Shown: positions 32,766-41,532 of the stretch, piece after piece
How the letters are laid out: each line of letters starts with the position of its first letter
How positions within the stretch are numbered: the stretch's first letter is position 1
Source: an uncultured Prevotella sp.
GTDB lineage: Bacteria > Bacteroidota > Bacteroidia > Bacteroidales > Bacteroidaceae
Direction: 5' to 3'
Assembly (NCBI GenBank): GCA_900546345.1
Contig: URCI01000018.1
Coordinates: forward strand, 1 to 47,170
DNA length: 47,170 nucleotides
Position numbers and translations under genes: made by a program
The notes under the pieces: model-generated
What the model saw: only the letters and a program-made list of their open reading frames with translations
Database searches by the model: none
What the model was told of the DNA's origin: nothing

Positions 32766-33542
32766 TTATTTCTTACCGACAGCGCGTTCTGTGATGTAGT
32801 TGACGAGGTTGTCGCGATACATGTCGCCGATGGGTAATGAGATGTTGTCGCCGAGCGACACCCGGTTTTTGTTCATCTCAGTGATGCAGCGCAGATGGAT
32901 GAGGTAAGAGCGATGGATGCGCATGAAAGTCTTTGGCAACCGGTCCTCAAGTGTTTTCATGCTTAGGAGGATGATCAGCGGCTTCTGTCCGCCCCGGGTG
33001 TGTATCTTCAGATACTCGCTCATGCCCTCAACATAAACGATATCGGCAACGGGGATCTTGATCATCTTGTGTTCCGCTCTCACAAAGAAGTCGTCATCCT
33101 CATCAAGTCTTTCCGACGAATCATCGGTGCTTAGACTCTCCTTCTCTTGTTGTTGAGAGGTACCCTCCGCCTTCTTTTTGATGTCGTGGAGCTGCTTCAC
33201 CTTGGTAGCTACCCTTTGGAACTCATCCAAGGAGAAAGGCTTGAGGAGATAGTCGACCGCATTGACCTGATAGCCCTCAATGGCATATTCGCTGTAGGCT
33301 GTCGTGAAAACGATGACAGGCGGGTTGACCAGACTCTTTACGAAGTCCAGTCCATTGATGTCAGGCATATTGATGTCGCAGAACATCACGTCGACAGTGT
33401 GCCGCTCCATCACTTCCCAGGCCTCCTTGGCACTCAGACAACTGGCAACAAGATGGAAGAAAGGAATCTTCTGAATATAAGATTCGAGCTGCTGGAGAGC
33501 CAGAGGCTCGTCGTCTACTGTAAGTACTTCAATCTTTTGCAT
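32766..33542 (-). CDS. LytTR-family response regulator
   Basis: A 258-residue protein. The receiver domain (about 1-120) has the phospho-acceptor Asp56 in FCDINMP, the conserved Asp10-Asp11, and Lys in LLKPFS. An acidic Ser/Glu-rich linker (about 128-155) joins it to a LytTR DNA-binding domain (about 155-255; IVYVEGMSEYLKIHT, RIHRSYLIHL). It pairs with the kinase encoded immediately upstream, whose stop overlaps this start (TAATG). The targets may include the downstream small protein and TonB receptor genes, but this is inferred from position. Confidence 0.9.
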   Translation of the reverse strand: MQKIEVLTVDDEPLALQQLESYIQKIPFFHLVASCLSAKEAWEVMERHTVDVMFCDINMPDINGLDFVKSLVNPPVIVFTTAYSEYAIEGYQVNAVDYLLKPFSLDEFQRVATKVKQLHDIKKKAEGTSQQQEKESLSTDDSSERLDEDDDFFVRAEHKMIKIPVADIVYVEGMSEYLKIHTRGGQKPLIILLSMKTLEDRLPKTFMRIHRSYLIHLRCITEMNKNRVSLGDNISLPIGDMYRDNLVNYITERAVGKK

Positions 33543-34690
33543 TATTGAAAATTCTTGTTAAGGGGTATCGTCAGCAAAACGCAGTATTTTTCTATTCCGT
33601 CGTTTATCTCCAAATGGTATTCGTCACCATAGATGAGTTGCAGCCGCTTCTTGACATTCTCCAGTCCTATGCCGCCGGTTCCGGTCTCCCGTTTCTCGTG
33701 TTTTGAATTGACACATCGGAAGAAGAGACGACCGTCGTTGACCTGCAGGCTGATGTGTATGAAGCTCGGCTCGTTATAGCTCACACCATGCTTGAAGGCG
33801 TTCTCCACAAAGACAGACAGGATGAGCGGCGGCATCTGATAGCTGTCGAGCAGATCGCCCACCTCAAAGCGGATGTCCACCCGGTCGGCATAGCGCAATC
33901 GTAGCAGATGGATGTAGTTGCGGACAAACTCGACCTCCTTGGCCAGCGGTATGGTGGTGTGGCCTCCGTCGTAGAGCTGGAATCGCAGCAAGCGACTTAG
34001 CTCCATGATGCTCGTCTGCGCTTTGGCAGCATCCAGTCCAATGAGTGCATGGATGTTGTTGAGTGTGTTCATCAGAAAATGTGGATTGATCTGATAGCGC
34101 AGGTATTGCAGTTGGTCGTTGAGCTTCTCTTGAGTGAGTTGCGCCAGTTGTTTGTCGCGTTGCTCACTTTGGAAATAGAACTTCACGCCGGTGTTGGCTC
34201 CCATGATGAGCACCATCATGGCCACACTGAGGATGTCGCTTTCGGTGGTGTCGATAGAGGGATGCTCCGGTGACTTAAATTCTGCTGTGGCGTACTGGCG
34301 GTCGCTTCGCCCCTTTTTCTGCATGGCTTGTTGCACGTCGAGCTCAAAGTGTTTCCACTCATACTGCTTGAATTTGCCTTGCAGTATGGAGAAAACACAG
34401 ATCAGCACGATTGTGGCAAAGACATACAGATGTACTCTTTTCCTGTAGATCAGCATGGGCGCCAACGCAAAGTTGTGGATGATGAATAATACCCAATAGA
34501 TATCAAACAACAACCATACATGGATGACCGGCCACCAGTGGAAGGTCAGGTCGCTCTCTACTTGGCTGCGTACGTAGAAGGCAAGGAAAGGCGCGAGCAG
34601 GAAGGTGATCCATACCATGCCGTAGATCAGCCATTCCGACCGGCAGTTGGTCTTTTTAATCACATATTTGATAGGCTTCCACAGTCTCAT
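33542..34690 (-). CDS. LytS/YehU-type membrane sensor histidine kinase
   Basis: A 382-residue protein with four predicted transmembrane helices: about 20-40, 53-72, 88-103 and, after a soluble stretch, 152-172. A coiled segment and His_kinase domain follow: His204 in QINPHFLMNTLNNIHALI (H box), Asn297 in VFVENAFKHG (N box) and GTGGIGLENV (G box, about 337-346). It phosphorylates the LytTR regulator encoded next. It lies 26 bp downstream of the PafA phosphatase gene, with which it may be cotranscribed. The signal is unknown. Confidence 0.9.
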   Translation of the reverse strand: MRLWKPIKYVIKKTNCRSEWLIYGMVWITFLLAPFLAFYVRSQVESDLTFHWWPVIHVWLLFDIYWVLFIIHNFALAPMLIYRKRVHLYVFATIVLICVFSILQGKFKQYEWKHFELDVQQAMQKKGRSDRQYATAEFKSPEHPSIDTTESDILSVAMMVLIMGANTGVKFYFQSEQRDKQLAQLTQEKLNDQLQYLRYQINPHFLMNTLNNIHALIGLDAAKAQTSIMELSRLLRFQLYDGGHTTIPLAKEVEFVRNYIHLLRLRYADRVDIRFEVGDLLDSYQMPPLILSVFVENAFKHGVSYNEPSFIHISLQVNDGRLFFRCVNSKHEKRETGTGGIGLENVKKRLQLIYGDEYHLEINDGIEKYCVLLTIPLNKNFQ

Positions 34691-34716
34691 CTTACGTTGT
34701 TTGTATGTCTCCCACC

Positions 34717-36204
34717 TTATTTCGGCAACTTAGCGTCGCCGATGCATTCGTTGGGCATCTGTATGTGGAGCAGCTCACAGATGGTTGGTGCGATGTCTAC
34801 GATATGTGTCGGTTCGTCGGTCTGTCCGTGAGTGATGTGCCAGCCATAGAGCACGAAGGGGATGTGGGCATCGGTGGGGTTCCACAGTCCATGGCTCGTG
34901 CCGCGGTAGTCGGTGGCGTTGCTGACATCCTCCCAGTCGGGACGTGGTATATAGAAGAGGTCGCCGCTGCGTTTTTTGTTATATCCGTTGACAATCATCT
35001 CGCGCAGACGGGCGGGCAGGGAGGTGGTGAGCACCTTGTCGTAGTCCACGACATAGAGGATGTTGGAGTCTTGTTCGAGCGCTTCGATCATCTTCTGTTT
35101 CACCTCGGCGAGTTTCTTTCCGCTCTTGGCGATGGCCTCGCGATTGAGATAGATGCGTCCGGCATCGACGTTGGTCACCAGCGGGCTGACACCGATTTCT
35201 TTCTCCAGTTGCGGCAGCCGGGTGTTGAGCCATGAGTCTTTTCCCCATGTATTGAGGCCTCCGGCAGGAATATTGTGTGCTTTGAGGAAGTTGGGATTGT
35301 GTGCAGCACCGTGGTCTGCGGTGAGGAAGAGCAGGTAGTTGCCGCGTCCCACCTTCTCATCGAGATACTTCAGGAACTGTGCTACTTGCCGGTCCAGTTC
35401 CATATACACGTCGTGGTTCTCCGGTCCGCGTGTGCCGTATTCGTGTCCGATGGCATCGGTAGACGACACGCTGACGGCCAGCAGGTCGGTGATACTGTCT
35501 TGTCCAAGCTGTTCACCGTCGATGGCAGCCTCGGCCATTTGGAAAGTCTTCGTGACGCCGGGTACGGATGTCTTGACATTGGTGCCGGGCTTGACCTGTA
35601 CCTTTTTATTGATGTTCTTCACCCACTGTGGCAACTCTTTCATATAGTATGTCGAAGTGATGAAGTGCCCGGCGCTCTGGTCCCACCAGTATGCGGCGTT
35701 GGCAGCATGGCCGGCTGGCAGAATGGCGGCGCGGTCCTTGAGTGCGATACCGATGACCTTGCCTTTAAAATCGGTGGCGATACGCAGCTGGTCGCCGATG
35801 CCGGAGGCCAGGAGATTGCGTGGCGACATCTTGCCCTCTTTGGAGTTGGAGCCCACAGAGCTGACGTTGTCGTCGTCGCAGCAATAGACTTTCTTGCCGT
35901 CCTTGATAAAGTTGTTGCCGGCGATGCCGGTCAGTGCCGGTACGGAACCGGTGTAAACGCTCGAATGGCCAACAGCTGTGACGGTAGGTACATAGTTGAT
36001 CAGCGTGTTCTCATAGCTGTAACCCTCATCAACGAGACGGCGCAAACCGTCATTGCAGAATTGCGGGTAATAGTAATAGAGGTAGTCCCAACGCATCTGG
36101 TCAACCATCAGACCGACAACAAGCTTAGGACGCTGAACACTGTTACCAGCCAGCATAGGCACTGCCAAGAGAATGGCGGCGATCAGAGAGAAAATCTTTT
36201 TCAT
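34717..36204 (-). CDS. pafA: PafA-type alkaline phosphatase
   Basis: A 495-residue secreted enzyme with a signal peptide (about 1-20). It belongs to the NPP branch of the alkaline phosphatase superfamily. The nucleophile Thr lies in YVPTVTAVGHSSVYTG (residues 71-86), Asn97/98 follows in AGNNF, and Lys156-Asp-Arg158 lies in ALKDRAAILPAGH, the K-x-R pair of PafA phosphomonoesterases. Zinc ligands are visible in VDQMRWD, SSTDAIGHEYG and LTADHGAAHN. It releases phosphate from many monoesters in the periplasm. Head position in the run that includes the histidine kinase may link phosphate or surface status to that system; this is speculative. It starts 47 bp after the nuclease gene. Confidence 0.9.
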   Translation of the reverse strand: MKKIFSLIAAILLAVPMLAGNSVQRPKLVVGLMVDQMRWDYLYYYYPQFCNDGLRRLVDEGYSYENTLINYVPTVTAVGHSSVYTGSVPALTGIAGNNFIKDGKKVYCCDDDNVSSVGSNSKEGKMSPRNLLASGIGDQLRIATDFKGKVIGIALKDRAAILPAGHAANAAYWWDQSAGHFITSTYYMKELPQWVKNINKKVQVKPGTNVKTSVPGVTKTFQMAEAAIDGEQLGQDSITDLLAVSVSSTDAIGHEYGTRGPENHDVYMELDRQVAQFLKYLDEKVGRGNYLLFLTADHGAAHNPNFLKAHNIPAGGLNTWGKDSWLNTRLPQLEKEIGVSPLVTNVDAGRIYLNREAIAKSGKKLAEVKQKMIEALEQDSNILYVVDYDKVLTTSLPARLREMIVNGYNKKRSGDLFYIPRPDWEDVSNATDYRGTSHGLWNPTDAHIPFVLYGWHITHGQTDEPTHIVDIAPTICELLHIQMPNECIGDAKLPK

Positions 36205-36251
36205 CTGTTGCTTATAATTTTATAGAGATCATAGAAACGATGTTATTTTGT

Positions 36252-37175
36252 TTACCACAGTCCGAGGTCGGTTTCTTTCTCTACCTTGTCCTGCACGCTT
36301 TTGTTGAGGCCGTGGAAGAAGTCATAGCCTGTGATGCGCTCCACCTGGTCAATGCTGTTGACATAGTCGCCTTTCGGGCGGTTGCCGTCGGTGTTGCGAT
36401 AGATAAATCCGATGGCCTTGGGAGTGCCTTTCAGACAGAGCACCACTTTAAAGAATGCCTCTGGCACGGTGACCCGATGCTCCTTGCCGATGGTGGCGTG
36501 TTTCCCGCGATAGAGAATAGGACCGGAGACGATATACACCTCGCCGTATTCCTTGGCCCAGCGACGGCATTGCATCTCCATCTCGTTCCAGTCCCCGGCA
36601 TTGAGGCCATGGTCTTGCGGGCACATATTGGTCATCAGAAAGCACTCGTCCATGGCCTGGCGGTCCCAGCGATTGTCAGCAGCGGGGCACATATGACCGC
36701 GGTCATAGCCCGATTGCATGTAGTCGTAAGTGGTCACGCGATAGGCGGCGGGGATGTCCTCATCAGGATGGAATTTCACGCTCTTGCGCTGTACCTCACC
36801 GTCGGTGTGGGCCGCTGTGAGTTTCCACGCTACCCAGTTGGGCATGAGCGTGGTGCGGTTGAACGAGCAGACGTAGGCCTTCCTTCTCAGCAACTGTTCT
36901 GGCACACCCTTCTTCGTGGCGGGCAACAGACTGTCGGGCACCGTGTAAGAGGCGTTGCCGTCTGTGACATCCGTTTCTGCGGTAGCATTGTCACTAGTGG
37001 CGGCAGCGTTGTCACTGCCCATACGGCTGTCAGCGTCGCTGCTCTCGTCGTAGATTGCCTCCTGCAGTTGTCCGCTGTGATCAGCCAAAGCCCCGCGGGA
37101 ACGTGACGGCAGTCCGCAGGAGAGCAACGTCAGCGCCACCGCGAGGGCGCCCAAATATTGTTTGCTTCTTTTCAT
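36252..37175 (-). CDS. DNA/RNA non-specific endonuclease lipoprotein
   Basis: A 307-residue lipoprotein (lipobox LTLLSCGLP, Cys 20). A Ser/Ala/Asp-rich linker covers about 25-80. A beta-beta-alpha-metal nuclease domain follows, with SGYDRGHMCPAADN (the DRGH catalytic His) and FLMTNMCPQDHGLN (metal-binding Asn). Such enzymes degrade extracellular DNA and RNA for nutrition or biofilm control. The outer-membrane lipoprotein position is inferred from the lipobox. The start at 37175 is chosen for the intact signal peptide; the longer frame runs into the neighbouring GTPase gene. Confidence 0.88.
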   Translation of the reverse strand: MKRSKQYLGALAVALTLLSCGLPSRSRGALADHSGQLQEAIYDESSDADSRMGSDNAAATSDNATAETDVTDGNASYTVPDSLLPATKKGVPEQLLRRKAYVCSFNRTTLMPNWVAWKLTAAHTDGEVQRKSVKFHPDEDIPAAYRVTTYDYMQSGYDRGHMCPAADNRWDRQAMDECFLMTNMCPQDHGLNAGDWNEMEMQCRRWAKEYGEVYIVSGPILYRGKHATIGKEHRVTVPEAFFKVVLCLKGTPKAIGFIYRNTDGNRPKGDYVNSIDQVERITGYDFFHGLNKSVQDKVEKETDLGLW

Positions 37176-37228
37176 GATGCCTGTTTTTGCTTTCCACCTT
37201 CCAAGGAAGAGCAGGTAAGAACTGGCAG

Positions 37229-38380
37229 TTATGCCTTTTCCAGACACTTGTCCAACTCTGCCTCAATGGCCTTGCGATCGAGATTCTGTCCGATGAAGAC
37301 CAGCTTCTCCATGCGGTCGCCGTATTTCTCGTCCCAGTCTTTCTTCACATTGGGGTTTTGCTCCATGAACTGCTTGAGCTCGTCATCCGGCATCGTGGCG
37401 TACCATTGACCGGCATTCGTGATGTTGAATTGCTTACCGCTCTGTTCAAAGAGATAGCAAGTCTCCGGCTCATCGCGGAACCAGCAGATACCTTTTGCTC
37501 TGACGACACCCTTCGGCCACTTGGTCGAGACAAACTCGTCGAAGTCGCCCAGGTTGAAGGGCAGGCGGCGGCGATAGACAAAGGTTTGAATGCCATATTC
37601 GAGCGCTTCGCCGCTCTCTTCGTTCTCGAGCGTCTCGTCGTCGTCGTCTTCCATGGCTTCGATCCATCTGGCCGATGTGGCAACTTTGTCGAAGTCGAAG
37701 AGATGCGTGTTAAGGATCTTGTCGAGATCGATGTCGCCATAGTCGCATTTGAGGATGAGTGCCTGAGGCTGTATCTCTTTGATGACCGCCTCCAGATGGG
37801 CGAGCTCATCTGGCGATATCTCGGAAGCCTTGTTGAGCAGGATGATATTGCAGAACTCGATTTGCTGGATGACGAGACTGGCAAGATCCTCCTCGCCATG
37901 CTCCTCTTGCAGGTGATCACCGAGACCGAACTCATCTCTCATGCGCAGTGCGTCGACGACCGTCACGATGGCGTCGAGGCGTGCTGCGCCGTTCTTCATG
38001 GCTTCCGGAGCTACGAGCTGTGGATAGGTGCTGATGGTCTGTGCGATCGGCGCCGGCTCACAGATGCCGCTGGCCTCAATGACAATGTAGTCAAAACGCT
38101 TCGTGTTGATGATGTCATTGAGCTGTTTGACAAGATCCATCTTCAGTGTGCAGCAGATGCAACCGTTTTGCAGTGCCACGAGGCTGTCATCGCCTTGCCC
38201 GACCACGCCCCCTTGCTGAATGAGGCTGGCATCGATATTCACCTCACCGATATCGTTGACGATGACGGCAAAGCGGATGCCTTTCTCATTTTTCAGGATG
38301 CGGTTCAGGAGTGTGGTCTTGCCGCTTCCTAAGTAGCCCGTAAGCAGCAGAACGGGTGTTGTCTTTATTTCTTGACTCAT
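37229..38380 (-). CDS. COG0523/CobW-family GTPase (putative metallochaperone)
   Basis: A 383-residue G3E GTPase. The P-loop GYLGSGKTT lies at residues 15-23, and the metal-binding CxCC motif is GCICCT (Cys74, 76, 77). The usual NKxD guanine-specificity motif appears as NKAS, lacking the final Asp. A CobW C-terminal domain covers about 280-370. An acidic insert (EDDDDETLENEESGE) lies near 248-262. Family members insert zinc, cobalt or other metals into client enzymes. It has its own exact -7 box at 38422-38429, with the nuclease gene 53 bp downstream. Confidence 0.88.
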   Translation of the reverse strand: MSQEIKTTPVLLLTGYLGSGKTTLLNRILKNEKGIRFAVIVNDIGEVNIDASLIQQGGVVGQGDDSLVALQNGCICCTLKMDLVKQLNDIINTKRFDYIVIEASGICEPAPIAQTISTYPQLVAPEAMKNGAARLDAIVTVVDALRMRDEFGLGDHLQEEHGEEDLASLVIQQIEFCNIILLNKASEISPDELAHLEAVIKEIQPQALILKCDYGDIDLDKILNTHLFDFDKVATSARWIEAMEDDDDETLENEESGEALEYGIQTFVYRRRLPFNLGDFDEFVSTKWPKGVVRAKGICWFRDEPETCYLFEQSGKQFNITNAGQWYATMPDDELKQFMEQNPNVKKDWDEKYGDRMEKLVFIGQNLDRKAIEAELDKCLEKA

Positions 38381-38421
38381 TACTTGTTTTACTAAAAATA
38401 CTACAAATTTCTTTTATCAGG

Positions 38422-38429
38422 CAAAGATA
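38422..38429 (-). promoter_or_regulatory. -7 box TATCTTTG of the COG0523 gene
   Basis: An exact TAnnTTTG match on the minus strand, 42 bp before the ATG at 38380. I saw no Zur- or Fur-like palindrome that I could name. Confidence 0.72.
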
Positions 38430-38563
38430 CAAAAATCCGCTAATACTACATAGAAGCGAAAGGTTTTTTAAGGGTTGTGTAGCAAATTGTAATATGTCAT
38501 TTGAAAATAAGTAGGTTTACTTAAAAAACGTTTTAGGGTATGTCCTATTTGTCGTTATTTGTG

Positions 38564-38571
38564 TAATTTTG
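38564..38571 (+). promoter_or_regulatory. -7 box TAATTTTG of the FMN-binding protein gene
   Basis: An exact TAnnTTTG match on the plus strand, 40 bp before the ATG at 38611. Confidence 0.68.
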
Positions 38572-38610
38572 CAGTCGATAAAAGAGATATACCATTAATA
38601 GAATAAAGAG

Positions 38611-39009
38611 ATGAAGACGAAGATGATTTTAGCCTCAATGGCCGCCGCCATGCTTGTCAGCGGTGCTGCATTGGCTGCCGGTAAAGGAGACAATGTGATG
38701 ACCAAACAGAGCGACGGCACCTATGTTGTCAACACCACAACGCTCGCTCCGAAAGTGCGTGGCTATCATGGTGCTACACCATTGGAGGTATATATCAAGA
38801 AAAACAAGGTGGTGAAGGTCGTGGCGTTGCCCAACAAGGAGACCCCGGGTGTTTTTGCCAAGGTCAAGCAGACGATGCTCCCGAAATATGCCGGCAAGAA
38901 AACCTCAGCTGTGAGCGCTGTCGACGGTGTAACCGGTGCAACCTATTCCTCCAAGGTTGTCAAGGCCAATGTGGAGGCTGCTGTGAATTACTACAAGGCG
39001 CACAAATAA
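38611..39009 (+). CDS. secreted FMN-binding domain protein
   Basis: A 132-residue protein with a signal peptide (about 1-23, ending ALAAGK). The FMN-binding domain ends with DGVTGATYSS (residues 105-114). The TGAT motif matches the ApbE flavin-transferase site, so FMN is probably attached through a phosphoester to Thr111. Such small flavinylated proteins carry electrons at the outer face of the inner membrane. It is monocistronic with its own promoter and terminator. The electron partner is not encoded nearby. Confidence 0.88.
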   Translation: MKTKMILASMAAAMLVSGAALAAGKGDNVMTKQSDGTYVVNTTTLAPKVRGYHGATPLEVYIKKNKVVKVVALPNKETPGVFAKVKQTMLPKYAGKKTSAVSAVDGVTGATYSSKVVKANVEAAVNYYKAHK

Positions 39010-39082
39010 CACTTGGAAGCGTGTAGGCAGCACTTGAAAACACATCCGAGATACTTGCTGTGGATCGGATGCAGAAGACATT

Positions 39083-39119
39083 AAAAGGATGGGCTTTTCA
39101 CGGGGCCCATCCTTTTTTT
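39083..39119 (+). terminator. rho-independent terminator after the FMN-binding gene
   Basis: Stem AAGGATGGGC / GCCCATCCTT followed by a run of seven T. The 39010-39303 spacer otherwise shows only the next promoter. Confidence 0.92.
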
Positions 39120-39248
39120 GTCTAAAGCCCGCACAGGATGTGTCATGCATGGAGGGCGGCTCATGGATCCTTCCGTACTCCTTGAAATCATTTAACGGAT
39201 CAATGATAAAAAAAGCACAATTTCCTTTGTTATTACGTGCTTTTCGCT

Positions 39249-39256
39249 TACCTTTG
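39249..39256 (+). promoter_or_regulatory. -7 box TACCTTTG of the RSH operon
   Basis: An exact TAnnTTTG match, 47 bp before the ATG at 39304. Confidence 0.75.
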
Positions 39257-39303
39257 CAAGGAATAAGTGACTTTTTTATTGAGTTGTTTGTAAGTTTTTG
39301 GCC

Positions 39304-41517
39304 ATGGAAGAAGAGAAGTTTGCATTTACACCGGAAGAATTAAAGGAAACCAAAGATCTGCACCACGATCTGAAAGAGAAGCTCGCCGGCAGCTTGTTGC
39401 CCGGTGATGAGGAACGACTGACGGCCTTCATCCAGCAGACCATGGAGCAGGGTGGCGTGCACCGCGATGTGTTTGGCCTGAACCCCATTCTCACTTCTTT
39501 GCAGACAGCTCGCATCACTGTCGACGAGATCGGCTTGCGGCGCGACGGCGTCATTGCCACGATGCTCTATGGGTGTCTGGGCGATGATCTCGATGCTGTG
39601 GAAGAGATCCGGAAAGCTTTCGGTGATGATGTGGCCCGTATCGTCCATGGACTGATCCGTATCCAGAAACTCTATGAGAAAAACCCTGTCATCGAGAGTG
39701 AAAACTTCCGCAACCTGCTTCTGAGCTTTGCTGAGGACATGCGCGTGATTCTGATCATGATCGCGGATCGTGTCAACATCATGCGGCAGATCCGCGACAC
39801 TCCCAATAAACAGGCGCAGCACGAAGTCTCCGAGGAGGCCAGCTATCTTTATGCACCATTGGCTCATAAACTTGGACTATACACCTTAAAGAGCGAGCTC
39901 GAAGATCTCTCTCTCAAATACCTCGAGCACGATGCTTACTATATGATCAAGGAGAAGCTCAATGCCACAAAATCGGCGCGTGATGCTTATATCGACCGCT
40001 TTATCGGACCGGTGAAGGCCCGGCTGGAAGAGGCAGGATTGAAATTTCATATCAAAGGGCGCACAAAGAGCATCCACTCAATCTGGCAGAAGATGAAGAA
40101 GCAGCAATGTGGCTTCGAGGGCATCTATGACCTCTTCGCCATCCGCATCATCCTCGACTCGCCATTGGAAAAGGAGAAACAGCAATGCTGGCAGGTCTAC
40201 TCGATCGTCACCGACATGTATCAGCCCAACCCCAAGCGACTGCGTGACTGGCTCAGCGTGCCGAAGAGCAATGGCTACGAGAGCCTCCACATCACCGTGC
40301 TCGGACCGGAGAACAAATGGGTGGAGGTGCAGATACGCACCGAGCGCATGGACGACATCGCTGAGCACGGACTCGCTGCACACTGGCGCTATAAAGGCAT
40401 TAAGAGTGGCGGACAGATGGACGAGTGGCTGGCCAACATACGGTCTGCACTTGAGGCTGGCGACGGACTGCAGGTAATGGATCAGTTCCGCATGGACCTG
40501 ACCCCGGAGGAGATCTACGCCTTCACGCCTAAGGGCGATCTCTTTAAGTTCCCTGCCGGTGCGACGGTGCTCGACTTTGCCTATCGCATCCACTCCAAGA
40601 TCGGCAACAGCTGCGTCGGCGGACGTGTCAACGGCAAGGTCGTCTCCATGCGTCAGGAGCTCCACTCGGGCGACAGCGTGGAGATCATCACGCAAAACAA
40701 TCAAAGTCCCAAGCGCGACTGGCTCAACATCGTGAAGACCTCGAAGGCAAAATCCAAGATCCGGCTCGCACTCAAAGAGACGCAGGCCAAGGACGGACTC
40801 TATGCCAAGGAACTCCTGGAGCGCCGCTTCAAGAATAAAAAGGTCGAGATGGAAGAGAGCGTCATGGGGCATCTCATCAAGAAGATGGGCTTCAAGGAGA
40901 CCTCTGACTTCTATCGGCAGATCGCAGACGGAAAGCTCGACCCTAACGAGGTCATAGACCGCTATGTTGCCGTGCGTGACCATCTGCAAAATGCCACGAA
41001 GGAACACGAGACCGTCTCGGCCGAGAACTTCGCTTATGAGAGTCCCGACGAGGAGCTCACGCACAGCGATGACGATGTCCTCACCATCGATCAGAACCTC
41101 AAGGGCATCGACTACCAGCTCGCTCCCTGCTGCCATCCGATCTATGGCGACCCCATCTTTGGCTTCGTCACGGCAGGCGGTGGCATCAAGATCCACCGTA
41201 CTGATTGTCCCAACGCCCCGGAGATGCGCCGCCGCTTCGGCTACCGTATCGTCAAGGCACGGTGGAGTGGCAAGGGACAGTCGAAATACGCGATCACCCT
41301 GCGCGTCATTGGCAACGACGACATCGGGGTGGTGAGCAACCTGACCAATGTCATTTCCAAGGATGAGAAAATCGTCATGCGCTCCATCAACATTGATAGC
41401 CACGACGGCCTCTTCTCCGGAAATCTCGTTGTACAGCTGGAAGATACCACACGCCTGCAAAGTCTCATCAAGAAACTCAAGGCTGTAAAAGGTGTCAGGG
41501 ATGTGAGTAGAATTTAA
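39304..41517 (+). CDS. relA: long RSH (p)ppGpp synthetase with degenerate hydrolase domain
   Basis: A 737-residue RelA/SpoT homologue. The N-terminal HD-like region (about 50-200) lacks the catalytic His-Asp: the place of LHDvvED reads YGCLGDD, so ppGpp hydrolysis is unlikely. The synthetase domain (about 240-360) keeps YDLFAIRII, NGYESLHITV and VEVQIRTERMDDIAEHG. The loop before it reads RLRD, nearer to RXKD of bifunctional enzymes than to EXDD of E. coli RelA. A TGS domain follows (about 400-460), then a Cys-containing zinc-finger-like part with PCCHPIYGD (about 610), and an ACT domain at the end. It makes the stringent alarmone. The start at 39304 follows the -7 box. It is 15 bp upstream of the propeller/AraC gene. 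Confidence 0.92.
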   Translation: MEEEKFAFTPEELKETKDLHHDLKEKLAGSLLPGDEERLTAFIQQTMEQGGVHRDVFGLNPILTSLQTARITVDEIGLRRDGVIATMLYGCLGDDLDAVEEIRKAFGDDVARIVHGLIRIQKLYEKNPVIESENFRNLLLSFAEDMRVILIMIADRVNIMRQIRDTPNKQAQHEVSEEASYLYAPLAHKLGLYTLKSELEDLSLKYLEHDAYYMIKEKLNATKSARDAYIDRFIGPVKARLEEAGLKFHIKGRTKSIHSIWQKMKKQQCGFEGIYDLFAIRIILDSPLEKEKQQCWQVYSIVTDMYQPNPKRLRDWLSVPKSNGYESLHITVLGPENKWVEVQIRTERMDDIAEHGLAAHWRYKGIKSGGQMDEWLANIRSALEAGDGLQVMDQFRMDLTPEEIYAFTPKGDLFKFPAGATVLDFAYRIHSKIGNSCVGGRVNGKVVSMRQELHSGDSVEIITQNNQSPKRDWLNIVKTSKAKSKIRLALKETQAKDGLYAKELLERRFKNKKVEMEESVMGHLIKKMGFKETSDFYRQIADGKLDPNEVIDRYVAVRDHLQNATKEHETVSAENFAYESPDEELTHSDDDVLTIDQNLKGIDYQLAPCCHPIYGDPIFGFVTAGGGIKIHRTDCPNAPEMRRRFGYRIVKARWSGKGQSKYAITLRVIGNDDIGVVSNLTNVISKDEKIVMRSINIDSHDGLFSGNLVVQLEDTTRLQSLIKKLKAVKGVRDVSRI

Positions 41518-41532
41518 TTTTGACCTTCTGCC

